This document shows, one piece after another, positions 1 through 9,300 of a stretch of 64,000 nucleotides of DNA. Source of the DNA: Patagioenas fasciata (lineage: Eukaryota > Chordata > Aves > Columbiformes > Columbidae). Position 1 is the first letter of the stretch, and each line of letters opens with the position of its first letter. The stretch spans positions 1,927,001-1,991,000 of the forward strand of contig NW_027288510.1 of the NCBI RefSeq assembly GCF_037038585.1. The letters run 5' to 3'. Both the position numbers and the translations under genes were made by a program. The notes under the pieces are model-generated. The model was given only the letters and a program-made list of their open reading frames with translations. It did no database searches and was not told the origin of the DNA.

Positions 1-1771
1 TCCTCACGGCCCATTGTGACATCCCAGGACCCCCAATTGTCCCCAGGGCCCATTGTGACACCATGGGGAACCCTCTTGTCACTGGGGACGCATTGTGACA
101 CAATGGGGACCCCACCTATGTCTCAAGTGCCCATTGTGACATCCTGGGGACCCCTCTTTGTCCCCAGGGCCCATTGTGACATCCCAGGACCCCCCTTTGT
201 CCCCAGGGCCCGTTGTGACATCCTGGGGACCTCGTTTGTCACTAGGGTCCATTGTGGCACCATGGGGATTCCCTTTGTCCCCAGGACCCATTGTGACATC
301 CTGGGGACCCCCTTTGTCCCCAGGGCCCATTTTGGCACCACAGGGACGCCCTTTGTCACTGGGGCCCATTGTGACATCCCAGGACACCCCTTGTCTCCAG
401 GGCCCTTTGTGACATTCAGGGGACCCCTCTTTGTCCCCAGGGCCCGTTGTTGCATCCTGGGGTCCCCCCTTGTCCCCAGGGCCCATTTTGACATTCAGGA
501 GAGCCCTCTTTGTCCCCAGGGCCTGTTGTGACATCCTGGGGACCCCCTTTGTCACTGGGGCCCATTGTGACATCCCAGGACCCCCCTTTGTCTGCAGGTC
601 CCAATGTGACATTCAGGGGACCCCACTTTGTCCCCAGGGCCCACTGTGACGTCCTAGGACCTCCCTTTGTCCCCAGGGCCCATTGTGACATCTGGTGGAC
701 CCCCTTGTCCCCAGGGCCCATCGTGGAACCGTGGGGACCCTCCTTGTCACTAGGGCCCATTGTGACACCATGGGGACCACCCCTTTCTCCCCAGTGCCCA
801 TTGTGACATCCTGGGGACCCCACTTGTCCCCAGAGCCCATTATCACATCCTTGGGACCCCTGTGTCCCCAGGGCCCATTGTGACGTCCCAGGACCCCCCA
901 TTGTCCCCAGGGTGCATTGTGACACCGTGGGGACCCCCTTTGTCCCCAGAGCCCATTGTGGCATCCTGGGGAGCCCCCTTTGTCCCCAGGGCCCATTGTG
1001 ACATTTCTGGACCCCCCACTGTCTCCAGGGCCCATTGTGAACATCCTGGGGACCCCTCTTTGTCCCCAGGGCCCATTGTGACATCCTGGGCTGCCCCGTA
1101 TGTCACCAGGGCCCATTTTGACACCGTGGGGACCCCCTGTTGTCCTCACGGCCCATTGTGACATCCCAGGACCCCCAATTGTCCCCAGGGCCCATTGTGA
1201 CACCATGGGGAACCCTCTTGTCACTGGGGACGCATTGTGACACAATGGGGACCCCACCTTTGTCTCAAGTGCCCATTGTGACATCCTGGGGACCCCTCTT
1301 TGTCCCCAGGGCCCATTGTGACGTCCCAGGACCCCGTTTGTCCCCAGGGCCCATTGTGACATCCCAGGGCCCCACTTTGTCCCCAGGGCCCATTGTTACA
1401 GGGTGGGACCCCCCTTGTCCCCAGGGCCCATTGTGACACCATGGGGAACCCTCTTGTCACTGGGGACGCATTGTGACACAATGGGGACCCCACCTTTGTC
1501 TCAAGTGCCCATTGTGACATCCTGGGGACCCCCTTTATCCCCAGGACCCATTGTGACGTCCCAGGACCCCGTTTGTCCCCAGGGCCCATTGTGACATCCC
1601 AGGGCCCCACTTTGTCCCCAGGGCCCATTGTTACAGGGTGGGACCCCCCTTGTCCCCAGGGCCCATTGTGACATCCTGGTGACTCCCTTTGTCCCCAGGG
1701 CCCATTGTGGCACCATGGGGACCCTCTTTGTCACTGGGGCCCATTGTGACATCCCAGGACCCCACTTTGTC
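1..1771 (+). repeat. 39-bp minisatellite array, left copy (cut by window edge)
   Basis: Tandem units of about 39 bp (38-40), each containing a cccattgtgac core followed by a ggggacccc-type block and tgtccccaggg. The array is already running at position 1 and stops at about 1771. Units differ by substitutions and 1-2 bp indels, so reading frames drift and no stable protein frame runs through it. Higher-order structure is visible: the segment from position 1 recurs from about 1143, and a 236-bp block (six units) starting near 1201 recurs at 1437. The same satellite lies in reverse orientation at 6353-18602. No gene is seen inside. Confidence 0.95.
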
Positions 1772-2045
1772 TTAGAAGGTCACTGATCGGACTACTGGTG
1801 CATCCTGACTCTGCTTTCTCAATAAACATTGAAGAACACCTGGGGTTTGTTTGCTCCAAGGGAAAACTTCCCTGCCACGGTTCCTGGTTCCCGGTCCTGT
1901 TTCCCGGCCCGGTTTGGCTTCGCTATCAGAACAGCTGCTGCCTCCACAGCCGCGCTCAAAGTCCCCGTTGTGACACCGGGATGGCGGGAGAAGGGGGGTG
2001 GCGGGGGCGGCAGCGGCGGCGATTGGGGGGGGGCAGTCGGGGCTG
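1772..2045 (+). other. Unique segment with AATAAA between satellite and 68-bp repeats
   Basis: Non-tandem sequence joining the 39-bp array to the 68/69-bp cluster, present in both palindrome arms (mirror copy about 6080-6352). It carries an AATAAA hexamer at 1821-1826, reading outward from the satellite, with a T/G-rich stretch (ggggtttgtttgct) just downstream. That combination resembles a mammalian or avian 3' end or the R/U5 part of an LTR. If functional, it would end transcripts that come out of the satellite. No splice or coding signal is supported. Confidence 0.45.
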
Positions 2046-2890
2046 GGCGGACAAGCGGCGGCTGCTGCGGCTCCTCAGGCAGCGACAGCAGCAGCGATCG
2101 GGGGGACGTGGGGGGCGGACAAGCGGCGGCTGCTGCGGCTCCTCAGGCAGCGACAGCAGCAGCGATCGGGGGGACGTGGGGGGCGGACAAGCGGCGGCTG
2201 CTGCGGCTCCTCAGGCAGCGACAGCAGCAGCGATCGGGGGGACGTGGGGGGCGGACAAGCGGCGGCTGCTGCGGCTCCTCAGGCAGCGACAGCAGCAGCG
2301 ATCGGGGGGACGTGGGGGGCGGAAAAGCGGCGGCTGCTGCGGCTCCTCAGGCAGCGACAGCAGCAGCGATCGGGGGGACGTGGGGGGCGGACAAGCGGCG
2401 GCTCCTGCGGCTCCTCAGGCAGCGACAGCAGCAGCGATCGGGGGGACGTGGGGGGGCGGACAGGCGGCGGCTGCTGCGGCTCCTCAGGCAGCGACAGCAG
2501 CAGCGATCGGGGGGACGTGGGGGGGCGGACAAGCGGCGGCTGCTGCGGCTCCTCAGGCAGCGACAGCAGCAGCGATCGGGGGGACGTGGGGGGGCGGACA
2601 AGCGGCGGCTGCTGCGGCTCCTCAGGCAGCGACAGCAGCAGCGATCGGGGGGACGTGGGGGGGCGGACAAGCGGCGGCTCCTGCGGCTCCTCAGGCAGCG
2701 ACAGCAGCAGCGATCGGGGGGACGTGGGGGGGCGGACAAGGGGCGGCTGCTGCGGCTCCTCAGGCAGCGACAGCAGCAGCGATCGGGGGGACGTGGGGGG
2801 GCGGACAAGCGGCGGCTGCTGCGGCTCCTCAGGCAGCGACAGCAGCAGCGATCGGGGGGACGTGGGGGGCGGACAAGCGGCGGCTCCTCC
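2046..2890 (+). repeat. 68/69-bp GC-rich tandem repeat, 12 copies
   Basis: Counting the gatcg anchor gives twelve copies, at 2096, 2164, 2232, 2300, 2368, 2436, 2505, 2574, 2643, 2712, 2781 and 2850. The first five steps are 68 bp. The last six are 69 bp because of one extra G in the G-run. Units contain CAG-type triplets (cagcgacagcagcagcg) and G-runs. The unit has no stop codons in any plus frame, so overlapping frames of 353-492 codons appear. Their Ala, Gln/Arg and Gly/Ser-rich translations reflect composition, not a recognised protein. Confidence 0.93.
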
Positions 2891-3141
2891 GGCCGCGGCC
2901 AGGACGTGGCTTCGCCGGCACCGGGGCCCGAGACCGCGCGCTGTGGGGCTGCGGGGCGGCTGTGGGCCCGGGGGGCTCCGGGGGTCCCGCAGCGGCCGCT
3001 GTGGGGCGGGATGGGGCGGCTGTGGAATTACCTGTGGGGCACTCATGGGGCTGCTGTAGGGGTCTTAAGAGGCATGTCTGGAGCACTTATGGGGCGACTA
3101 TGGGGCAGGTGCTGGGCTGCTACAGCGGGACCTGTGGGGCA
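2891..3141 (+). other. GC-rich inner flank of left palindrome arm
   Basis: Single-copy-looking GC-rich sequence with loosely repeated tgtggggc and atggggc blocks, mirrored at 5396-5650. It lies next to the spacer, and the match with the right arm ends sharply at 3141. No gene recognised. Confidence 0.6.
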
Positions 3142-3690
3142 CCCAGGTATGTGCACCCAGCACCGCGTGCACGCACACGCAGCTACACACTGATGTGTAA
3201 GCAAACACGTGGCCACACACACGCACACTTCCACAAGCGTGCCCAGTCCCATCTATTGACAGAAAGACGTACGTGAAATGTACTGACGTGCTTGAGGGTA
3301 AACACGTGCGTGGATGTTTGGCACACTGCACACACGCACACGTCTGAACGATGATGCTCCAGCTTTAGCATAAATGGAGCTGACATCAAGGCACTCACAT
3401 GTGGACAGACCAACGTTTATAGGCACTAAGGCTTTCGCGCACAGGTTCGTCCAAGAACAGGCACATACCTGCAGGCACCCTCCGAATGTGTGTTCTGTGC
3501 ATTCTCTTAAGGGACGCTAGATGGCAGCAAAGACCATGAAATTATTAACCTCAGTCTAACCCTAGGTTTATGACATTTTTTCTTACTATAGATGCGTTTG
3601 ATGCTAAAAATTCCCCCAAATTGTAATGAATATGCGATAATTGTGTGAATACAAGCATCGCAAGAGCATCCAGTTTTTGGAGCACTTATG
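3142..3690. other. Spacer, CA/CG-rich part, no gene seen
   Basis: Start of the palindrome spacer. About 3150-3480 is enriched in cacac/gcac/acgtg words (degenerate CA-type simple sequence). The remainder is ordinary AT-leaning sequence. Short frames are present on both strands but none resembles a known protein. Confidence 0.5.
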
Positions 3691-3905
3691 GAACATGATA
3701 AAGCCAGGCAGAGCCTGACAAAGCGCGACAGAGCCCAACAGGGCTTGACAGAGCCTGATAGAACTCAACAGGGGCCGACAAATCCCGACAGCGCCTGACA
3801 GCGAACAGTGGAGTCTGGCAGGGCCTGACAGAGGCTGTCACAGCACGACAGAGCCAGAGGAGCCTGACAGAGCCCAGCAAACCCGACAGGAATAGACAAG
3901 GCCTG
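3691..3905 (+). repeat. Degenerate ~10-bp 'gacagagcct' repeat
   Basis: About twenty imperfect tandem copies of a 9-11 bp word close to gacagagcct/gacaaagcg. Divergence is high. No coding potential is claimed. Confidence 0.8.
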
Positions 3906-4239
3906 GGTGCACAGACCTGGGTGCGTGTGGAAAGGTTTCTGCCTGTTTTCCAGCGAGGAATGGTGTGTGTGCACGTGGACAAACAGAAGGCGAAGCAACT
4001 CGGTTCCAACACTGAAGAAGGCTGTACAGTCACGTAGACACGGGGGCTGCTCCGCTCCTGCTCTCTTGCTCTCTTGCAGGACACAGAGGCCTCAGAGCCC
4101 TGTTCAGTTCAGTTCAGTTCCATACAATGTTCACTGACTGCAAGAAAATCCCTCAAATCCCCCACAATGTGGGGCTCAAAAGGGAGTCCCCCTGAAAAGA
4201 GGGGGTCACAGTCCAAAAATGCCTGAAAATTCCTGGGGG
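3906..4239. other. Spacer, no recognised feature
   Basis: Mixed-composition sequence between the decamer repeat and the AT-rich stretch. A small triplication of cagtt appears near 4105-4120. Nothing else is recognised. Confidence 0.4.
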
Positions 4240-4740
4240 AGGATAAAACTTATTAAACCCTGTAAATATGAGCGTGAGAATTTCAAACAGAGAGAAGTCT
4301 GTCGTTTGTATTTATATATTGCAGAATGGTATTCATGTAGATATAAAATGATTTTAAAATAAAACCCCTTTTCTACTCTGTTATATAAAGGATTTTAGAA
4401 TGTAAAAAATTTCTGTTGATGGTTTTAAGAATACAAACATCTTCTCTATTTGTAGATTAAAAAGTGAAGGACTTGAAAAAGAAAAAAATATCTAGATAGG
4501 AACTTAAAATAGAAAAAAGTGTGAGTAGGCAGAGCTATGTATAATTACTACGTGTTACATAGTCTAAATAGGTAATAAATATCATCTATATATATCCACT
4601 CACACCCGTATACATACCTTTAATTTATTAATAAATGTAAATCGATATCCCAGTCTAAATATATATAATTGTAAATATGTCAAAATCTGTAAATTTGAAA
4701 AGATACCTGAGTGTTAAAATGGAAGTTTAAATGTATTTAA
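4240..4740. other. AT-rich stretch
   Basis: Strongly AT-rich, with many atata, taaat and aaaa runs, in contrast to the GC-rich sequence on both sides. No gene is seen. It borders the CpG-rich island starting near 4740. Confidence 0.7.
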
Positions 4741-5395
4741 GTGTAAATAGACACTGGATCAGAGCGCAGCGCGGGAGAAACGGGGACGGGTGATGATAGG
4801 CGGAGAGAATGGAAATTGACGTGCTTAGCTGGCCAATCAGATTGCGGAGAGGGAAGAGAAGGGGCGGGCCGCGGGGGAAGGGTTGTCTCGAGGGCTTCCC
4901 AATGCGCATGCGCAGAAATGGGCGCTGCGAGGTGCACGGGGCGCTCTCGGCGGCCACGTGCGCGCACCGTTGGAGCCCGGAGCGGACTCGCTGCGCCGCT
5001 GTTTCTGCGAGGCCCCGGGGAGTGCCCGGCCCGGCCCCGCCCGGCCCGCTCCGCTCCGTCTCAGAGCCGCCTGGAGAGCCGGGTCGGGCAGCCCCTTCTC
5101 GGCTCCACCTCTTCCCGAGCTAAGCCACGCCCCCTTGGGGCCGTGCCATGTTGACCGCACCCTCTCCCTACCCCAAGAGGCTCCTCCCATGGGGGCGTGC
5201 CCCAGAGAATGCCCGCCCCCAGACCACCTCCCATGGGGCGTGACACAGAGGCTCCGCCCCCCCGAGGGGCTCCCCGTGGGCGTGCCCTCTCAGTACCCGC
5301 CCCTCGGCACTGACCCCACCCCATGTAGGCGGGGCCACACCCAGCTGCCCCCTCCCATCTGTGACCCATAACCAACCCCATAGCAGCCCTATGGC
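4741..5395. promoter_or_regulatory. CpG-rich promoter-like island
   Basis: An abrupt change to CpG-rich sequence. It contains a CCAAT box in NF-Y context (ccaatcag, 4833-4840), a GC box (ggggcgggcc, 4861-4870), a palindromic NRF1-type site (tgcgcatgcgca, 4903-4914), an E-box (cacgtg, 4955-4960) and several further GC boxes (ccgcccc) to 5330. This is the usual make-up of a TATA-less vertebrate promoter, possibly bidirectional. It lies inside the palindrome spacer. Open frames of 104-162 codons here match nothing I know. No splice donor or downstream exon was identified, so the gene it might serve is unknown. Confidence 0.55.
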
Positions 5396-5649
5396 TGCCC
5401 CACAGGTCCCGCTGTAGCAGCCCAGCACCTGCCCCATAGTCGCCCCATAAGTGCTCCAGACATGCCTCTTAAGAGCCCCTACAGCAGCCCCATGAGTGCC
5501 CCACAGGTAATTCCACAGCCGCCCCATCCCGCCCCACAGCGGCCGCTGCGGGACCCCCGGAGACCCCCGGCCCCACAGCCGCCCCGCAGCCCCACAGCGC
5601 GCGGTCTCGGGCCCCGGTGCCGGCGAAGCCACGTCCTGGCCGCGGCCGG

Positions 5650-6079
5650 AGGAGCCGCCGCTTGTCCGCCCCCCACGTCCCCCCGATCGCTGCTGCTGTC
5701 GCTGCCTGAGGAGCCGCAGGAGCCGCCGCTTGTCCGCCCCCCACGTCCCCCCGATCGCTGCTGCTGTCGCTGCCTGAGGAGCCGCAGCAGCCGCCGCTTG
5801 TCCGCCCCCCACGTCCCCCCGATCGCTGCTGCTGTCGCTGCCTGAGGAGCCGCAGCAGCCGCCGCTTGTCCGCCCCCCACGTCCCCCCGATCGCTGCTGC
5901 TGTCGCTGCCTGAGGAGCCGCAGCAGCCGCCGCTTGTCCGCCCCCCACGTCCCCCCGATCGCTGCTGCTGTCGCTGCCTGAGGAGCCGCAGCAGCCGCCG
6001 CTTGTCCGCCCCCCACGTCCCCCCGATCGCTGCTGCTGTCGCTGCCTGAGGAGCCGCAGCAGCCGCCGCTTGTCCGCCC
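5650..6079 (-). repeat. 68-bp GC-rich tandem repeat, 6 copies
   Basis: The mirror of 2046-2890 with half as many copies, all spaced 68 bp apart. The 69-bp variant found in the left arm is absent. Overlapping stop-free minus-strand frames of 215-375 codons run across it, as expected for such a unit, and are not taken as genes. Confidence 0.92.
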
Positions 6080-6352
6080 AGCCCCGACTGCCCCCCCCCA
6101 ATCGCCGCCGCTGCCGCCCCCGCCACCCCCCTTCTCCCGCCATCCCGGTGTCACAACGGGGACTTTGAGCGCGGCTGTGGAGGCAGCAGCTGTTCTGATA
6201 GCGAAGCCAAACCGGACCGGGAAACAGGACCGGGAACCAGGAACCGTGGCAGGGAAGTTTTCCCTTGGAGCAAACAAACCCCAGGTGTTCTTCAATGTTT
6301 ATTGAGAAAGCAGAGTCAGGATGTACCAGTAGTCCGATCAGTGACCTTCTAA
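6080..6352 (-). other. Unique segment with AATAAA, right arm
   Basis: Mirror of 1772-2045. The polyadenylation hexamer on the minus strand is at 6298-6303, so any transcript coming out of the large satellite on the minus strand would meet it immediately. No coding exon supported. Confidence 0.45.
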
Positions 6353-9300
6353 GACAAAGTGGGGTCCTGGGATGTCACAATGGGCCCCAGTGACAAAGAG
6401 GGTCCCCATGGTGCCACAATGGGCCCTGGGGACAAAGGGAGTCACCAGGATGTCACAATGGGCCCTGGGGACAAGGGGGGTCCCACCCTGTAACAATGGG
6501 CCCTGGGGACAAAGTGGGGCCCTGGGATGTCACAATGGGCCCTGGGGACAAATGGGGTTCTGGGACGTCACAATGGGTCCTGGGGATAAAGGGGGTCCCC
6601 AGGATGTCACAATGGGCACTTGAGACAAAGGTGGGGTCCCCATTGTGTCACAATGCGTCCCCAGTGACAAGAGGGTTCCCCATGGTGTCACAATGGGCCC
6701 TGGGGACAATTGGGGGTCCTGGGATGTCACAATGGGCCCTGAGGACAACAGGGGGTCCCCACGGTGTCAAAATGGGCCCTGGTGACATACGGGGCAGCCC
6801 AGGATGTCACAATGGGCCCTGGGGACAAAGAGGGGTCCCCAGGATGTTCACAATGGGCCCTGGAGACAGTGGGGGGTCCAGAAATGTCACAATGGGCCCT
6901 GGGGACAAAGGGGGCTCCCCAGGATGTCACAATGGGCTCTGGGGACACAGGGGGTCCCCACGGTGTCACAATGCACCCTGGGGACAATGGGGGGTCCTGG
7001 GACGTCACAATGGGCCCTGGGGACAAAGTGAGGTCCTGGGAAGTCACAATGGGCCCCAGTGACAAAGGGGGTCCCAATGGTGCCACAATGGGTCCTGGGG
7101 AGAAAGGGCGTCCCCAGGATGTCACAATGGGCCCTGGGGACAAGGGGGGGTCCTGGGACATCACAGTGGGCCCTGGGGAACAAGGGGGTCCCCAGGATGT
7201 CACAATGGGCTCTGGGGACAAGGGGGGATCCCCATAGTGTTACAATGGGTCCCAGTGACAACGGTGGTCCCCACGGTGCCACGGTGGGCCCTGGAGACAA
7301 GGGGGGTCCCCACGGTGTCACAATGGGCCTTGGGTACAAAGTGGGGTCCTGGGATGTCACATTGGACCACAGTGACAAAAGGGGTCCCCATGGTGTCACA
7401 ATGGGCCCTGGGGACAAAGGAGGTCCCCACGGTGCCACAACGGGCCAGAGGGACAAGGCGGTCCCCATGATGTCACAATGGGCCCTGGGGACAATGGGAG
7501 GTCCTGGGATGTCACAATGAGCACTGGGGACAAACGGGGGTCCCTATGGTGTCACAATGGGTCCCCAGTGACAAGTGGGGTCCTGAGATGTCACAATGGG
7601 TCCTTGGGACAATGGGGGGTCCTGGGATGTCACAATGAGCACTGGGGACAAACGGGGGTCCCTATGGTGTCACAATGAGTCCCCAGTGACTAGTGGGGTC
7701 CTGAGATGTCACAATGGGTCCTTGGGACAATGGGGGGTCCTGGGATGTCACAATGAGCCCTGGGGACAAACGGGGGTCCCCATGGTGTCACAATGGGTCA
7801 CCAGTGACAAGGGGGGGTCCCCAGGATGTCACAATGGGCCCTGGGGACAATGGGGGTCCCTATGGTGTATACAATGGGTCCCCAGTGACAAGGGGGGTCC
7901 CCAGGATGTCACAATGGGCCCTGGGGACAAAGGGGGTCCTGGGACTTCACAATGGGCCCTGCGGACAAGGGCGGGTCCCCAGGATGTCACAATGGGCCCT
8001 GGGGACAATTGGGAGGTCCTGGGATGTGACAATGGGCCCTGGAGTCAAAGGGGTGTCCCCATGGTGTCACAATGGGCCCTGGGGACATAGGGGGGTCCTG
8101 GGATGTCACAATGGGCACTGGGAATAAAGAGGGGGTCCCCAGGGTGCAACTATGGGCCCTGGGGACAAGAGGGTCCCCAGGATGTCACAATGGGCCCTGG
8201 GGACAAGAGGGTCCCCAGGATGTCACAATTGGCCCTGAGGACAAGGGCAGGTCCCCATGGTGTCACAATGGGTCCGCAGTGACGAGGAGGGTCCCCATGG
8301 TGTCACAATTGGCCCTGGGGACAACGGGGGTCCCGATGGTGTCACAATGGGCCCTTGGGAAAAAGGCTGTCCCCTGAATGTCACAATGGGCCCTGGGGAC
8401 AATGGGGGTCCCAAGGATGTCACAATGGGCTCTGGGGACAATGGGGGGTCCGGGGATGTCACAATGGGCCCTGGGGACAAAGAGGGGTCCTGGGACGTCA
8501 CAATGGGCCCTGGTGACAAAGGGGGGTCCTGGGATGTCACAATGGGCCCTGGGGACAAAGGGGGCTCACCAGGATGTCACAATGGGCTCTGGGGACAAAG
8601 GGGTCCCCAGGATGTCACAATGGGCACTGGGGAGAAAGGGGTGGTCCCCATGGTGTCACAATGGGTCCCCAGTGACAAGGGGAGTCCCCAGGATGTCACA
8701 ATGGGCCCCGGGGATAAAAGGGGTACCCAGGATGCCACAATGGGCCCTGGAGACAACTGGGCGGTCCCCAGGATGTCACAATGGGCCCTGGAAACAATTG
8801 GGGTGTCCTGAGATGTCACAATGGGCCCTGGGGACAAAGGGGGATCCTGGGACATCACAATGGCCCCTGGGGACAAAGGGAGTCCCCACCCTGTCACAAT
8901 GGGCCCTGGGGACAAAGAGGGTCCCCAGGATGTCACAATGGACCCTGGGGAAAAAGGGGGGTCCTGGGACGTCACAATGGGCCCTGGGGACAAAGGGGGT
9001 GCCCAGGATTTCACAATAGGCACTGGGGACAAGGGGGTCCCCAGGATGTCACAATGGGCCCTGGGGACAAAGAGCATCCCCAGCATGTCACAATGGGCCC
9101 TGGGGACAAAGAGGGGTCCCCTGAATGTCACAATGGGCCCTGGGGACAAGGGGGTGCAGTGGATGTCACAATGGGCCCTGGGGACAATGGGGGGTGTCCA
9201 GGATGTGAGAATGAGTCCTGAGGACAAGGGGGGGTCCCCATGGTGTCACAATGGGTCCCCAGTGACAAGGAGGTGTCCCCATGGTGTCACAATAGGCCCT

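Larger units (their letters stand above)
863..3141 (+). repeat. Left arm of large palindrome
   Basis: This stretch is the reverse complement of 5396-7025. The arms hold the same parts in mirror order: end of the 39-bp satellite, the segment with the AATAAA signal, the 68/69-bp repeat cluster and a ~250-bp GC-rich flank. The left arm is 649 bp longer. That difference equals six extra copies of the 68/69-bp unit (413 bp) plus one extra 236-bp block in the satellite, so the rest is collinear. Outside the arms the satellite continues on both sides but the unit order no longer matches. I set the limits by eye. Confidence 0.88.
5396..7025 (-). repeat. Right arm of large palindrome
   Basis: Reverse-complement copy of 863-3141. 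It has the GC-rich flank (5396-5650), six 68-bp repeats, the AATAAA segment and the start of the 39-bp satellite, in mirror order. Apart from copy number, segment lengths are the same as on the left, which suggests recent duplication or ongoing gene conversion. An alignment is needed to give the identity. Confidence 0.88.

Noticed and set aside
1798..3276. 492-, 454- and 353-codon plus-strand frames over the 68/69-bp repeat
   Set aside because: Three frames are open at once, the translation is low-complexity, and half the repeat copies are absent in the other arm. No sign of selection on protein.
3540..3570. Interstitial telomere repeat (taaccctag)
   Set aside because: Only one unit is present.
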